This document shows positions 1 through 10,108 of a stretch of 64,000 bases of DNA, in pieces. The DNA lies in contig NZ_LMKW01000001.1 of NCBI RefSeq assembly GCF_001421745.1, forward strand, positions 492,173 to 556,172. Reading direction: 5' to 3'. Both the position numbers and the translations under genes were made by a program. The notes beneath the pieces are model-generated. The model did not search any database. It saw only the letters and a list, made by a program, of their open reading frames with translations, and had not been told where the DNA came from. How positions within the stretch are numbered: position 1 is the stretch's first letter; each line of letters starts with the position of its first letter. This DNA is from Sphingomonas sp. Leaf230 (lineage in GTDB: Bacteria; Pseudomonadota; Alphaproteobacteria; Sphingomonadales; Sphingomonadaceae).

Positions 1-405
1 AAGGAAAAGGCGACGATCAACTATCCGTACGAGCGCAATCCGGTGTCGCCGCGGTTCCGTGGCGAGCATGCGCTCCGTCGCTATCCGAACGGCGAAGAGC
101 GGTGCATCGCGTGCAAGCTGTGCGAGGCCGTGTGCCCTGCGCAGGCGATCACGATCGAAGCCGAGCCGCGTGACGACGGTTCGCGTCGCACCACGCGCTA
201 CGACATCGACATGACCAAGTGCATTTACTGCGGCCTGTGCGCCGAGGCGTGCCCGGTCGACGCGATCGTCGAGGGACCGAACTATGAGTTCGCCACTGAG
301 ACGCGCGAAGAGCTGATCTACGACAAGTCTAAGCTGCTCGATAATGGCGACCGTTGGGAAAGCGCGATCGCGGCGAACCTTGCCGCCGATGCGCCGTACC
401 GTTAA
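1..405 (+). CDS. nuoI: NADH-quinone oxidoreductase subunit I (5' partial)
   Basis: Peripheral-arm subunit of respiratory complex I carrying the two 4Fe-4S clusters N6a and N6b that pass electrons towards quinone. The reading frame is open from base 1, so the start lies outside the window and 134 C-terminal residues are visible. Two ferredoxin motifs are intact: [12 protein letters not shown] and [12 protein letters not shown]. The C-terminus (NLAADAPYR) is typical of alphaproteobacterial NuoI. It is the first visible gene of the nuo run, and nuoJ begins 43 bases downstream. Identification is secure. Confidence 0.97.
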   Translation, partial: KEKATINYPYERNPVSPRFRGEHALRRYPNGEERCIACKLCEAVCPAQAITIEAEPRDDGSRRTTRYDIDMTKCIYCGLCAEACPVDAIVEGPNYEFATETREELIYDKSKLLDNGDRWESAIAANLAADAPYR

Positions 406-448
406 TGGCGCGCTCATTCTTCTCGTGGGCGTCTAAGGGGCCGCAATC

Positions 449-1060
449 GTGATTCAGGCCTTAGCCTTCTATCTCTTCGCGTTCGTCGTCGTCCTGTCGG
501 GCGCGCTGACGATCGCGTCGCGCAACCCGGTCCATTCGGTGATGTGGCTGATCCTCGCGTTCTTCAATGCGGCCGGCCTCATGATCCTGGTCGGTGCCGA
601 GTTCATCGCGATGCTGCTCGTCATCGTCTATGTCGGCGCGGTCGCGGTGCTGTTCCTGTTCGTGGTCATGATGCTCGACATCGACTTCACCGAACTGCGC
701 GCAGGCGTCGCACGGTATTTCGGGATCGGCCTCGCACTCGCCGTCGCACTCGCGGCCGAGGTGATGATCGCGATCGGTGCATGGAGCACGGGGCCAATTC
801 AGCTGGCACGTCGTGCCGCACCGATCGATGACACCGTGCCCAACATCCAGGCGATCGGTAACCTGCTCTACACGCGCTATCTGTTCGTGTTCGAGGGTGC
901 AGGCTTGGTGCTGCTGGTCGCGATGATCGGGGCGATCGTGCTGACGCACCGCCAGCGTGGCGGCGTCAAGGCGCAGAACATCAGCCGCCAGAACGCGCGC
1001 CGTCCGCAGGATGCCACGCGCAACACGAGCCCGGTCGTCGGGCAGGGAGTCGAACTGTGA
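449..1060 (+). CDS. nuoJ: NADH-quinone oxidoreductase subunit J
   Basis: Membrane-arm subunit of complex I, 203 residues with about five hydrophobic segments. The region around residues 35-75 ([20 protein letters not shown], then [17 protein letters not shown]) is the conserved NuoJ core. The start is GTG at 449; the protein begins [12 protein letters not shown] as expected for the family. The stop overlaps the GTG start of nuoK by four bases (GTGA), which implies translational coupling. The polar tail after residue 170 is not strongly conserved. Confidence 0.96.
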   Translation: MIQALAFYLFAFVVVLSGALTIASRNPVHSVMWLILAFFNAAGLMILVGAEFIAMLLVIVYVGAVAVLFLFVVMMLDIDFTELRAGVARYFGIGLALAVALAAEVMIAIGAWSTGPIQLARRAAPIDDTVPNIQAIGNLLYTRYLFVFEGAGLVLLVAMIGAIVLTHRQRGGVKAQNISRQNARRPQDATRNTSPVVGQGVEL

Positions 1061-1365
1061 CGATCGGTCTCGTCCATTATCTGGTCGTCGCGGCGATCCT
1101 GTTCACGATGGGGGTGCTCGGCATCTTCCTGAACCGCAAGAACCTCATCGTCATCCTGATGGCGATCGAGCTGATCCTGCTGGCGGTGAACATCAATCTC
1201 GTCGCGTTCTCGGCGTTCCTCCACGATCTCGTCGGACAGGTGTTCGCGATGTTCGTGCTGACGGTCGCCGCGGGTGAAGCCGCGATCGGCCTCGCCATTC
1301 TCGTGATCTATTTCCGCGGTCGCGGCACCATCGCGGTCGACGACGTCAACCGGATGAAGGGGTAA
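1057..1365 (+). CDS. nuoK: NADH-quinone oxidoreductase subunit K
   Basis: Small antiporter-like membrane subunit of complex I (102 residues, three transmembrane helices). The two membrane-embedded glutamates needed for proton transfer are present as E38 (in LMAIELIL) and E74 (in [11 protein letters not shown]), matching E36 and E72 of E. coli. The GTG start lies within the nuoJ stop (GTGA). nuoL follows after five bases. Confidence 0.97.
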   Translation: MTIGLVHYLVVAAILFTMGVLGIFLNRKNLIVILMAIELILLAVNINLVAFSAFLHDLVGQVFAMFVLTVAAGEAAIGLAILVIYFRGRGTIAVDDVNRMKG

Positions 1366-1370
1366 TACGG

Positions 1371-3470
1371 TTGATCCAGCTTATCGTCTTCCTGCCGTTA
1401 CTGGCCGCGATCGTTGCCGGGTTCGGCAATCGCGCGATCGGCAACGTGCCGGCGAAACTCGTCACCACGGCTGCGCTGTTCGCGTCGTGCCTGTTGTCCT
1501 GGCCGATCTTCATCGGCTTCCTCTCGGGCACCAGCACGGCGACCGTCGCGCCGCTGCTCGACTTCATCCACTCCGGCGACATGAACGTCGCGTGGTCGCT
1601 GCGCGTCGACGCTCTGACCGCGGTAATGCTCGTGGTCGTCACGTCGGTCTCGGCGCTCGTCCACCTGTACAGCTGGGGCTATATGGATGAAGATCCCGAC
1701 CAGCCGCGCTTCTTCGCGTATCTGTCGCTGTTCACCTTCGCGATGCTGATGTTGGTGACGGCCAACAATCTCGTCCAGATGTTCTTCGGCTGGGAAGGCG
1801 TGGGTCTGGCATCCTACCTCCTGATCGGGTTCTGGTTCCGCAAGCCGTCTGCCAGCGCAGCGGCCATCAAGGCGTTCGTCGTCAACCGCGTCGGCGATCT
1901 TGGCTTCATGCTCGGTATCTTCGGCACGTTCCTGGTGTTCGGCACGGTCTCGATCCCCGAGATCCTCGCTGCGGCCCCCGGCATGGCAGGTTCGACGCTC
2001 GGTTTTCTCGGCTACCGCTTCGACACGATGACGGTGCTCTGTCTGCTGCTGTTCGTCGGCGCGATGGGCAAGTCGGCGCAGCTGGGCCTGCACACGTGGT
2101 TGCCGGACGCGATGGAAGGCCCGACCCCGGTGTCGGCGCTGATCCACGCGGCGACGATGGTCACCGCCGGCGTGTTCATGGTCTGCCGCCTGTCGCCGAT
2201 GTTCGAGATGAGCCCGGTCGCGCTGACCGTGGTCACCTCGGTCGGTGCCGCGACCTGCCTGTTCGCGGCGACCTGCGGCCTCGTGCAGACCGACATCAAG
2301 CGCGTGATCGCGTATTCGACCTGTTCGCAGCTCGGCTACATGTTCTTCGCGGCGGGTGTCGGCGCGTATGGCGCGGCGATGTTCCACCTCTTCACGCACG
2401 CGTTTTTCAAGGCGCTGCTGTTCCTTGGCGCCGGCTCGGTCATCCATGCGATGCACCACGAGCAGGACATGCGCTATTATGGCGGCCTGCGTAAGAAGAT
2501 CCCGGTGACGTTCTGGGCGATGATGGCGGGTACGCTTGCGATCACCGGCGTCGGCATCCCCGGCATCTTCGGCAACACGGCGATCGGCTTCGCAGGCTTC
2601 CACTCGAAGGATGCGATCATCGAGGCAAGCTGGGCTGCGGGCCAGCCGGGCGTATGGTTCGTCGGTGTGCTCGTCGCGTTGCTGACCAGCTTCTATTCGT
2701 GGCGCGTGATGTTCCTGACCTTCTGGGGCAAGCCGCGCTGGGCCGCATCGGAGCATATCCAACATGCGCTCCATGACGCCCATGGTCACGACCACGGCGA
2801 CGCGCATCATGCGGACGACCATCATTCGAACCCAGCGCAAGCCGAGGACGCAGGTCATGCGCCGCACGATCATCACGACGCGCAGCACGCGCCGGCCGAA
2901 GGCGATGGTGGGTATCACCCGCACGAGAGCCCGTTGCCGATGCTGATCCCGCTGATCGTTCTGTCGATCGGTGCGGTTCTTGCCGGCTTCGTGTTCCACG
3001 GCTTCTTCATCGAGCCGACCGCAGGCGAAGAGTTCTGGAAGGGCGCACTCGCGTTCCGCGAACATCTGATGCACGAGATGCACGGCGTGCCGTTGCTGAT
3101 CAAACTGTCGGCAACGATCGCGATGCTGCTCGGCCTGCTGACCGCCTGGTATGCCTACATCAAGGCACCGACGTTCCCGGCCAAGGTCGTCGAACAGTTC
3201 GGCGTGCTCTACGACTTCCTGCTGCATAAGTGGTATTTCGACGAGCTGTACGACCTGATCTTCGTCCGCCCCGCCTTCGCGATCGGCCGCTTTCTGTGGC
3301 ACCGCGGCGACGAGAAGACGATCAACCGGTTCGGGCCAGACGGCGCGACTTGGGTCGTCCAGATCGGCAGCCGCGTGGCCAACCGCTTCCAGACGGGATA
3401 CCTCTACACCTATGCCTTCGTCATGCTGATCGGGCTGACCGCAGCCGTAACCTGGGCGATCGGACTGTAA
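1371..3470 (+). CDS. nuoL: NADH-quinone oxidoreductase subunit L
   Basis: Largest proton-pumping subunit of complex I, 699 residues, Mrp antiporter-like. The proton-conducting core is recognisable ([51 protein letters not shown], the [17 protein letters not shown] segment) and a long C-terminal part covers the lateral helix region. The start is TTG at 1371, five bases after the nuoK stop; no better start fits. The stop overlaps the nuoM ATG (TAATG). Unusual: residues about 462-518 form a hydrophilic insertion with 17 histidines and many Asp/Glu, between transmembrane segments. Confidence 0.97.
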   Translation: MIQLIVFLPLLAAIVAGFGNRAIGNVPAKLVTTAALFASCLLSWPIFIGFLSGTSTATVAPLLDFIHSGDMNVAWSLRVDALTAVMLVVVTSVSALVHLYSWGYMDEDPDQPRFFAYLSLFTFAMLMLVTANNLVQMFFGWEGVGLASYLLIGFWFRKPSASAAAIKAFVVNRVGDLGFMLGIFGTFLVFGTVSIPEILAAAPGMAGSTLGFLGYRFDTMTVLCLLLFVGAMGKSAQLGLHTWLPDAMEGPTPVSALIHAATMVTAGVFMVCRLSPMFEMSPVALTVVTSVGAATCLFAATCGLVQTDIKRVIAYSTCSQLGYMFFAAGVGAYGAAMFHLFTHAFFKALLFLGAGSVIHAMHHEQDMRYYGGLRKKIPVTFWAMMAGTLAITGVGIPGIFGNTAIGFAGFHSKDAIIEASWAAGQPGVWFVGVLVALLTSFYSWRVMFLTFWGKPRWAASEHIQHALHDAHGHDHGDAHHADDHHSNPAQAEDAGHAPHDHHDAQHAPAEGDGGYHPHESPLPMLIPLIVLSIGAVLAGFVFHGFFIEPTAGEEFWKGALAFREHLMHEMHGVPLLIKLSATIAMLLGLLTAWYAYIKAPTFPAKVVEQFGVLYDFLLHKWYFDELYDLIFVRPAFAIGRFLWHRGDEKTINRFGPDGATWVVQIGSRVANRFQTGYLYTYAFVMLIGLTAAVTWAIGL

Positions 3471-5005
3471 TGACCGGCTTCCCTATCCTCTCCGTCCTGA
3501 TCGCGGTCCCGATGATCGCGGCCGTCGTGTGCCTGTTCGTCTCGGCGAACACGGCGCGGACGTTGGCGCTCGCGGCAACGCTGATCGACTTCGTTCTCGG
3601 CATCATGCTGTGGATGAACTACGACATCGGCGGCGCGCAGTGGCAGTTCGTCGAGCATGCGCCCGGCATCTTCGGTCCGTTCGGCTGGTCGCTCGGCATC
3701 GACGGCTTCGCGCTGATGCTGATCATGCTCAGCGTGTTCCTGATGCCGATCTGCATCGGTGCCAGCTGGCGCTCGATCACGACCCGCGTGCCCGAATACA
3801 TGGCGGCGTTCCTGTTCACCGAAGTGCTGATGATCGGTACGTTCGCGGCGCAGGACCTGTTCCTGTTCTACGTGTTCTTCGAAGCCGGCCTGATCCCGAT
3901 GTACCTGATCATCGGCATCTGGGGCGGTGCGAACCGGATCTACGCGTCGTACAAGTTCTTCCTGTACACGCTGCTCGGCTCGGTCCTGATGTTCATCGCG
4001 ATGCTGTACATGGCGAAGACCGCGGGCACGACCAGCATCCCGGCGTTGATGAACTACGACTTCCCGGCGCACGTGCAGACGTGGCTGTGGCTCGCGTTCT
4101 TCGCGTCGTTCGCGGTCAAGATGCCGATGTGGCCGGTCCATACTTGGTTGCCCGACGCGCACGTCCAGGCGCCGACCGCAGGCTCGGTGATCCTGGCGGG
4201 CGTGCTGCTGAAGCTCGGCGGATACGGCTTCCTGCGGTTCTTGCTGCCGATGTTCCCCGAAGCCTCGGGCCAGCTCACCTGGCTGATCTTCGGCCTGTCG
4301 GCGGTCGCGGTAATCTACACGTCGCTCGTCGCGCTCGTGCAGTCGGACATGAAGAAGCTGATCGCCTATTCGTCGGTCGCGCACATGGCGATCGTCACGA
4401 TCGGCCTGTTCGCGTTCAACCGGCAGGGCATCGAAGGCGCGATGATCATGATGCTGAGCCACGGCTTGGTATCGGGTGCGTTGTTCCTGTGCGTCGGCGT
4501 GATCTACGACCAGCTCCATACCCGCGAGATTTCGCGCTATGGCGGCCTCGCGATCAACATGCCGAAGTATGCTATCTTCTTCCTGTTCTTCACGATGGCG
4601 TCGATCGGCCTGCCGGGCACGAGCGGCTTCGTCGCCGAGTTCCTGTCGCTGATGGGCACGTATCAGGTCTCGACCTGGACCGCGCTGCTCTGCACGACGA
4701 GCATCATCCTGGGCGCCGCATACATGCTGTTCCTGTACCGCCGCGTCGTGTTCGGCGAGATCAAGTCGGACGACGTCCGCGCGATGGTCGACCTGTCGAG
4801 CCGCGAGATGTGGCTGCTCGCGCCGATCGCAGCCGTCGTGCTGTGGATGGGCGTGTATCCCGAGAGCTTCCTGGCACCGATGCGCAAGGACGTGGGCGTG
4901 CTTCTCGCCCGTGTCGACCGCGCCAAGCCTGCCAATGATTCGAACCCAACTGCGGGGAAGCCCGCCGCAACTGTCCATAGTGCCGCGCACGGGGAGGCAC
5001 ATTGA
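3470..5005 (+). CDS. nuoM: NADH-quinone oxidoreductase subunit M
   Basis: Antiporter-like proton-pumping subunit of complex I, 511 residues. The ATG at 3470 overlaps the nuoL stop (TAATG); the open frame upstream of it is the nuoL sequence in another phase and is not used. E138 in FYVFFEAGLIPMY matches the essential transmembrane glutamate (E144 in E. coli), and the antiporter core (MPMWPVHTWLPDAHVQAPT, GVLLKLGGYGFLRF) is intact. The polar tail (residues about 485-511) is Ala/Pro rich. The stop overlaps the start of nuoN (TGATG). Confidence 0.97.
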   Translation: MTGFPILSVLIAVPMIAAVVCLFVSANTARTLALAATLIDFVLGIMLWMNYDIGGAQWQFVEHAPGIFGPFGWSLGIDGFALMLIMLSVFLMPICIGASWRSITTRVPEYMAAFLFTEVLMIGTFAAQDLFLFYVFFEAGLIPMYLIIGIWGGANRIYASYKFFLYTLLGSVLMFIAMLYMAKTAGTTSIPALMNYDFPAHVQTWLWLAFFASFAVKMPMWPVHTWLPDAHVQAPTAGSVILAGVLLKLGGYGFLRFLLPMFPEASGQLTWLIFGLSAVAVIYTSLVALVQSDMKKLIAYSSVAHMAIVTIGLFAFNRQGIEGAMIMMLSHGLVSGALFLCVGVIYDQLHTREISRYGGLAINMPKYAIFFLFFTMASIGLPGTSGFVAEFLSLMGTYQVSTWTALLCTTSIILGAAYMLFLYRRVVFGEIKSDDVRAMVDLSSREMWLLAPIAAVVLWMGVYPESFLAPMRKDVGVLLARVDRAKPANDSNPTAGKPAATVHSAAHGEAH

Positions 5006-6450
5006 TGGATTACGCCGCTAACATCGCAATGACACTGCCCGAACTGGTGCTGGCGTTGGGTGCGATCGCCCTGATGCTCGTCTCGGCCTGGGGCGGGGAC
5101 AAGTCCACGCGGGCCGTCTCGATCGCCGCCGTGTTCGTGTTGGTTGGGGCAGGGATCGCATTGGTCGGTCCGGCCTCGTCGGGTGGCTATGCGTTCGACG
5201 GCCTGTACCGCGCGGACGCGTTCGGTGCGTTCGCCAAAGTGCTGATCTACATCGCCTCGGCGGTCGCGATCGTCATGGCGCCAAGCTTCTTCGCGCGCTC
5301 GCACGGCGACGATCTGCGTCCGGAATATCCGGTGCTGATCCTGCTGTCGGCATGCGGCATGGGGATCATGGTCTCGGCCACCGACATGCTAACGCTGTAT
5401 GTCGGTCTCGAGCTCCAGAGCCTTGCAGCATACGTTCTCGCCAGCTTCATGCGGCGCGACGGGCGTTCGGCGGAGGCCGGCCTGAAGTATTTCGTGCTTG
5501 GCGCGCTCGCCAGCGGCATCCTGCTGTACGGCATCTCGCTGGTCTACGGGTTCAGCGGCACGACGTTGTTCTCCGGCATTTCGGAAGCATACGCCGGCAC
5601 CAAGTCGCTCGGCCTGCTGTTCGGTCTGGTGTTCGTGTTCGCAGGGCTCGCCTTCAAGATCAGCGCCGTGCCGTTCCACATGTGGACGCCCGACGTGTAC
5701 GAAGGCGCACCGACCCCGGTGACCGCGTTCTTCGCGTCAGCGCCCAAGGTCGCGGCGCTCGCGCTCAGCGTCCGCGTGGCGGTCGATGCGATGGGCCCGG
5801 CGACCGACCAGTGGCGTCAGATCGTGATCTTCGCGGCACTCGCGTCGATCATCCTCGGTGCGGTCGCGGCGATCGGCCAGACCAACATCAAGCGTCTGCT
5901 CGCCTATTCGTCGATCAACAATGTCGGCTTCGCGCTGATCGGTCTCGCGGCCGGAACGCCCGAAGGCGTGTCGGGCGTGCTGATGTATCTGACGATCTAC
6001 GTCGCGATGACCCTGGGTTCGTTCCTGGTCGTGTTGCAGATGCGTGGTGACGATGGGCAGCCGGTCGAGACGATCGACAGCCTCGCCGGCATGTCGCGGA
6101 CCCGGCCGGCCTTGGCAGCGGCGCTCGCGATCTTCATGTTCAGCCTCGCTGGCATCCCGCCGCTGTTCGGCTTCTACGCGAAGTTCGCGGTGTTCAGTGC
6201 TGCGGTCGACGCCGGGCTCTTCCCGCTGGCAGTCGTCGGCATCGCCGCTTCGGTGATCGGCGCGTATTATTATCTGCGCGTCGTCAAGACGATGTACTTC
6301 GACGATCCCGCCCCGGCATTCGCGCCGATGGAGAGCAAGGTCGAGGGCGGCCTGATCGCCATCGCCGCCGTGTTCGTATCGCCAGCCGGCTACCTCCTCA
6401 TCCCCGTGCTCGGCGCGTGGACGATGGCGGCCGCACGGGCGTTGTTCTGA
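5005..6450 (+). CDS. nuoN: NADH-quinone oxidoreductase subunit N
   Basis: Third antiporter-like subunit of complex I, 481 residues, at least twelve hydrophobic helices. Key segments: YVGLELQSLAAYVLASF (with the conserved Glu), the AGLKYFVLGALASGILLYG helix, FKISAVPFHMWTPDVYEGAP. The ATG at 5005 overlaps the nuoM TGA. A TTG three bases earlier would add one residue. This is the last nuo gene; birA begins within or just after its 3' end, so the operon probably continues. Confidence 0.96.
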   Translation: MDYAANIAMTLPELVLALGAIALMLVSAWGGDKSTRAVSIAAVFVLVGAGIALVGPASSGGYAFDGLYRADAFGAFAKVLIYIASAVAIVMAPSFFARSHGDDLRPEYPVLILLSACGMGIMVSATDMLTLYVGLELQSLAAYVLASFMRRDGRSAEAGLKYFVLGALASGILLYGISLVYGFSGTTLFSGISEAYAGTKSLGLLFGLVFVFAGLAFKISAVPFHMWTPDVYEGAPTPVTAFFASAPKVAALALSVRVAVDAMGPATDQWRQIVIFAALASIILGAVAAIGQTNIKRLLAYSSINNVGFALIGLAAGTPEGVSGVLMYLTIYVAMTLGSFLVVLQMRGDDGQPVETIDSLAGMSRTRPALAAALAIFMFSLAGIPPLFGFYAKFAVFSAAVDAGLFPLAVVGIAASVIGAYYYLRVVKTMYFDDPAPAFAPMESKVEGGLIAIAAVFVSPAGYLLIPVLGAWTMAAARALF

Positions 6451-7184
6451 GCATCATCCGCACCGTCGCGGAGACAGGATCGACCAACGCCGACCTGCTG
6501 GAGCTTGCACGCGGCGGTGCCGAAGACGGTCTTTGGTTGCGCGCGATCCGGCAGACGGCGGGGCGGGGGCGGCTTGGGCGCGAATGGTCGTCGCCCGAGG
6601 GTAACCTCTACGCGAGCACGCTGGTCCGGTTGCGACCGAACGATCCGCCGGCCGCCAGCCTCGCGCTGGTCGCCGCGGTCGCCTTGCAGGAAACCGTGTC
6701 GACCTTCCTGGTCGCCGGGATCTGCCAGGGCACGACGGACGCAAGCGAGACGCTAGTCCTGAAATGGCCGAACGACTTGCTGCTCGCGGACGCCAAGCTG
6801 TCGGGCATTCTGCTCGAACGCGCGGACAATGCGGTGATCGTCGGCTACGGCGTCAACATCGCGCATCATCCCGATCTGCCCGACCGTGCGACGACCGATC
6901 TCGCCGCGCACGGTGTGGTGGTCGAACCGGCGATGTTCCTCGAGATTCTCGCGGACAGTTTCGCGCGCTGGATCGGTCGCTGGCGGACCGAGGGCATCGC
7001 GCCGGTTCGCGAGCGCTGGGTCGATTGCGCGCATCCCGCGGGCACCGCGCTGACTGCCCGCCTTCCCGATGGCAGCGGGATCGATGGCCTGTTCGTCGGG
7101 CTCGACACCGACGGCGCGCTGATCCTCCGCTTGGCGTCTGGCGAACGGCGTGTCATTCACGCTGCCGACGTCTTCCTGCTTTGA
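6417..7184 (+). CDS. birA: Biotin--[acetyl-CoA-carboxylase] ligase
   Basis: Attaches biotin to the biotin carboxyl carrier protein through biotinyl-5'-AMP. Motifs: [10 protein letters not shown] near the N-terminus, [13 protein letters not shown] (biotinyl-AMP loop), LKWPNDLLL and KLSGILLE. There is no N-terminal winged helix, so it is a monofunctional ligase without the repressor role of E. coli BirA. The only standard start upstream of the conserved [13 protein letters not shown] is GTG at 6417, inside nuoN. A CTG at 6447, which overlaps the nuoN stop, would give the family-typical N-terminus, so the start is uncertain by ten codons. Confidence 0.93.
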   Translation: MDDGGRTGVVLSIIRTVAETGSTNADLLELARGGAEDGLWLRAIRQTAGRGRLGREWSSPEGNLYASTLVRLRPNDPPAASLALVAAVALQETVSTFLVAGICQGTTDASETLVLKWPNDLLLADAKLSGILLERADNAVIVGYGVNIAHHPDLPDRATTDLAAHGVVVEPAMFLEILADSFARWIGRWRTEGIAPVRERWVDCAHPAGTALTARLPDGSGIDGLFVGLDTDGALILRLASGERRVIHAADVFLL

Positions 7185-7194
7185 GGCCCCGCTG

Positions 7195-7971
7195 ATGCTG
7201 CTCGCGATCGATGCCGGCAATACCAATGTCGTGTTCGCGCTCGTCGAGAGCGGCGAGATCGTCGCGCGCTGGCGTATCGCAACCGATCCGCGGCGTACGG
7301 CGGACGAGTATGCGGTGTGGCTGAGCCAGTTGATGCAGCTCGGCGGGCATGATCGCACTGCGGTCGAAGGCGTCATCGTCGCGACCGTCGTCCCCCGTGC
7401 GCTCCACAACCTCCAGGTGCTTGCGTCGAAATATTTCAGCACCGAAGCACTGATCGCCGGCCATGCGCCGGTCGAATGGGGCATTGCGATCGACGTCGAC
7501 GAGCCTGCTTCGCTGGGTGCCGATCGCGCGGTCAATACGATCGCTGCGCATGCGCTGCATCCCGGCGACCTCATCGTGATCGATTTCGGCACCGCGACCA
7601 CGTTCGACGTCGTCGACTATAGTGGCGCGTACAAGGGCGGGATCATCGCGCCGGGGATCAACCTGTCGCTCGACGCGCTGGTGACCGCCGCCGCGAAACT
7701 CCCGCGGATCGCGATCGAGGCGCCGACCGATACCAGCGTGATCGGGCTCAACACCGTCTCGCAGATGCATATCGGCATCTACTGGGGCTATGTCGCGATG
7801 ATCGAGGGGCTGGTCGCGCGGATGAAACGCGAGATCGGCCGTCCCGTGAAGGTCGTCGCCACCGGCGGGCTTGCCACCTTATTCGAGAAACAGACCGACG
7901 TGTTCGACGTCATCGAAGCCGACCTGACGATCCAGGGGCTGGCGATGATGTGGGATCGTCACCATATCTAG
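7195..7971 (+). CDS. coaX: Type III pantothenate kinase
   Basis: Phosphorylates pantothenate, the first step of coenzyme A synthesis. The 258-residue protein has the acetate/sugar kinase fold motifs of the type III class: DAGNTN (6-11), GADR (108-111) and DFGTATTFD (130-138), and ends with a typical IQGLAMMW segment. ATG at 7195 puts DAGNTN six residues from the N-terminus, as in the family. The gap from birA is ten bases. The order nuo-birA-coaX-rnj is a common alphaproteobacterial arrangement. Confidence 0.95.
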   Translation: MLLAIDAGNTNVVFALVESGEIVARWRIATDPRRTADEYAVWLSQLMQLGGHDRTAVEGVIVATVVPRALHNLQVLASKYFSTEALIAGHAPVEWGIAIDVDEPASLGADRAVNTIAAHALHPGDLIVIDFGTATTFDVVDYSGAYKGGIIAPGINLSLDALVTAAAKLPRIAIEAPTDTSVIGLNTVSQMHIGIYWGYVAMIEGLVARMKREIGRPVKVVATGGLATLFEKQTDVFDVIEADLTIQGLAMMWDRHHI

Positions 7972-8034
7972 GGCCATTGGGCTCGCGCCGACCGGCCTGC
8001 GGGCCATATTCCTGTATAATCCTGAAAGTAATCA

Positions 8035-9672
8035 ATGACTCCGAAGAACGAACTCCTTTTCTGTGGCCTTGGCGGCTCCGGCGAAATCGGCATGAACGTC
8101 AACCTGTACGGCTGCCAGGGCAAGTGGGTGATGGTCGATCTCGGCATCACATTCGCCGATCCGCAATATCCCGGCGTCGACGTGATCCTGCCCGACCTGT
8201 CCTTCATCGAGGACCGGATCGACGACCTGCTCGGCATCGTCATCACGCACGGCCATGAGGATCATATCGGCTCGCTGCCGTATCTCGCCGAAGACCTTGG
8301 CGTGCCGATCTACGCGACGCCGTTCACGATGGGCCTGATCCGCGGCAAGCTCGAGGAAGAGGGTATCGCCAACCGCGTAAAGCTCAAGATGATCCCGATG
8401 GGCGGCAATTTCCAGCTCGGGCCGTTCGGCTTCACTTTCGTCGAGATGTCGCATTCGATCCCCGAGGCGAATGCGCTGCTGATCGACACGCCTTATGGTC
8501 GCGTGTTCCACACCGGCGACTGGAAGCTCGACAAGAACCCGGTGATCGGCAACCCGACCACGCCCGAGGGTTTCATGGCGATCGGCGACAAGGGCGTCGA
8601 CGTGCTGGTCTGCGATTCGACCAACATCTTCAACACCACCGCGTCGGGCAGCGAGAGCACGGTCCGCAAGGGATTGTTCGAAGAGGTCAGCAAGGCCAAG
8701 GGCCGCGTGATGATCACCAGTTTCGCGTCGAACGCCGCGCGTTTGCACACGTTCGGCGAAGTCGCGAAGGAAACCGGGCGCAAGCTGTGCGTGACCGGGC
8801 GTTCGCTCGACCGGATCATCAAGGTGGCGCGCGCGACGGGCTATCTGAAGGATTTCCCCGACACGATCAGCCCCGACGAGGCGATGCGCCTGCCCAAGAA
8901 CAAGGTGCTGATCATCGCCACCGGTGGCCAAGGCGAGGAGCGCGCGGCGCTGGCGCGTGTCGCCAATGGCCAGCACACGATCACGCTTGAGGCCGACGAC
9001 ACGGTGATCTTCTCGTCGAAGCAGATCCCGGGCAACGAGGTCCAGATCGGTCGCATCCAGAACACGCTGGCGGCCAAGGGCATCCGCATGATCACCGAGC
9101 GCCAGGCGCACGTCCATGTGTCGGGCCATCCGGGTCAGCCGGAGCTTGCGCAGATGTACGACTGGCTGCGTCCGGACGTGCTCGTGCCGACGCACGGCGA
9201 GATGCGCCACATGATGGAGCATGCGCGCTTCGGGCTCGAGCAGGGCATTCCGCGCGCGATCGTGCAAAGCAACGGCGACATCATCCGTCTGGCGCCCAAG
9301 GGGCCGGCGAAGATCGGCAATGCGACGGTCGGTCGTCTGGTGCTCGACGGCGACGTGATCCTGCCGGCGGACGGCGCGACGCTGAGCGAGCGGCGGAAAC
9401 TGGCGATCAACGGCCAGATTTCGGTTGGTGTCGCGCTCGGCAAGGACGGCCGGATGGTCGGCCAACCTCAGGTTCGCGTGCAGGGTGTGCCGGTTGAGGA
9501 AGACCGTGCGGCGTTTATCGCCGACGCAGTGCAGGCAGCGGTCGACACGGTGCGGGGCGGCAAGCGCGAGAGCGAGAAGATGCGCGAGCAGATTCGTCTC
9601 GCGGTGCGCAAGGTCGCCAAGCGCTGGACCGGCAAGCAGCCGATCGTCGACGTGCTGCTGATCGAGGGCTGA
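8035..9672 (+). CDS. rnj: Ribonuclease J (metallo-beta-lactamase/beta-CASP)
   Basis: RNA-processing and RNA-decay nuclease with 5'-exo and endonuclease activity. The 545-residue length is normal. The zinc-binding motif THGHEDHIGS (71-80) and later metal ligands (HSIPEANALL, HTGDWKLD, CDSTN) are present. The beta-CASP region includes GRSLDRI, IIATGGQGEERAAL and VSGHPGQPEL, and the C-terminal domain follows. The start is ATG 8035, 63 bases after coaX. It may be cotranscribed with birA-coaX. A TATAAT hexamer lies at 8015-8020, but no convincing -35 was found at the right distance. Confidence 0.95.
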   Translation: MTPKNELLFCGLGGSGEIGMNVNLYGCQGKWVMVDLGITFADPQYPGVDVILPDLSFIEDRIDDLLGIVITHGHEDHIGSLPYLAEDLGVPIYATPFTMGLIRGKLEEEGIANRVKLKMIPMGGNFQLGPFGFTFVEMSHSIPEANALLIDTPYGRVFHTGDWKLDKNPVIGNPTTPEGFMAIGDKGVDVLVCDSTNIFNTTASGSESTVRKGLFEEVSKAKGRVMITSFASNAARLHTFGEVAKETGRKLCVTGRSLDRIIKVARATGYLKDFPDTISPDEAMRLPKNKVLIIATGGQGEERAALARVANGQHTITLEADDTVIFSSKQIPGNEVQIGRIQNTLAAKGIRMITERQAHVHVSGHPGQPELAQMYDWLRPDVLVPTHGEMRHMMEHARFGLEQGIPRAIVQSNGDIIRLAPKGPAKIGNATVGRLVLDGDVILPADGATLSERRKLAINGQISVGVALGKDGRMVGQPQVRVQGVPVEEDRAAFIADAVQAAVDTVRGGKRESEKMREQIRLAVRKVAKRWTGKQPIVDVLLIEG

Positions 9673-9676
9673 TCGA

Positions 9677-9958
9677 GTGCGCTGGACCTCGGCACTCGCG
9701 ATCTACGTCCTGTTCTGGTCGTTCTCGGTGTTCCTGGTCCTGCCATTCGGCGTGAAGACGACGCGCGAGGTCGGGGGCGAACACGTCCCCGGCCAGGCCG
9801 AAAGCGCGCCGCACGAGTTTCGGTCGGGGCGTACGGCGTGGCGGGTGACGGTGGTCGCGACGGTGCTGTTCGTGCTGTTCCAGCTGAACTATTCTTACGG
9901 GTGGATCACCCCCCTGTCGGTCGACCTGTTCGACCGCGGCAACATGGTCACGCGCTGA
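9677..9958 (+). CDS. DUF1467 family small membrane protein
   Basis: 93-residue protein with two hydrophobic helices (residues about 5-25 and 57-75) separated by a conserved polar loop containing FGVKTTREVGGEHVPGQAES. This is the pattern of the alphaproteobacterial DUF1467 family, often found beside RNase J. Function is unknown. The start is GTG at 9677, four bases after the rnj stop, so coupling to rnj is likely. A palindromic element follows. Confidence 0.85.
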   Translation: MRWTSALAIYVLFWSFSVFLVLPFGVKTTREVGGEHVPGQAESAPHEFRSGRTAWRVTVVATVLFVLFQLNYSYGWITPLSVDLFDRGNMVTR

Positions 9959-9971
9959 GGGGTGACCCACG

Positions 9972-10095
9972 ATCCTCCCCCGCCAGGGGGAGGTGGCACC
10001 GAAGGTGACGGAGGGGGAGGATACCGAACAGAGATTTTCCTTACCTCCCCCTCCGTCTGGCAAGTGCCAGCCACCTCCCCCTGGCGGGGGAGGAT
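9972..10095. repeat. Family A palindromic intergenic element, copy 1
   Basis: A 124 bp element bounded by perfect 25 bp inverted repeats (9972-9996 and 10071-10095), with a second nested stem GACGGAGGGGGAGG / CCTCCCCCTCCGTC. It fills the convergent junction between the DUF1467 gene and the SDR gene. The same outer arms occur again at 58995-59120, so this is a dispersed family and not a simple terminator. The hairpin could still act as a two-way terminator. Confidence 0.85.
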
Positions 10096-10108
10096 TGCAA
10101 TTTTGCCT

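Noticed and set aside
405..440. 11-codon frame overlapping the nuoI stop ([11 protein letters not shown])
   Set aside because: ATG overlaps the nuoI TAA, but the product is too short to support and may simply be a spacer.
1398..3302. 634-codon open frame on the minus strand opposite nuoL
   Set aside because: High-GC shadow frame: composition rich in Arg, His, Asp and Gln with no domain, while nuoL on the other strand is unmistakable.
8015..8020. TATAAT before the RNase J gene as a promoter -10
   Set aside because: No acceptable -35 at 16-18 bases upstream; the gene may be cotranscribed with coaX.
9972..10095. Family A element considered as a simple intrinsic terminator
   Set aside because: No T-run follows either arm and the same 25 bp arms recur at 58995-59120, so it is better described as a dispersed repeat.
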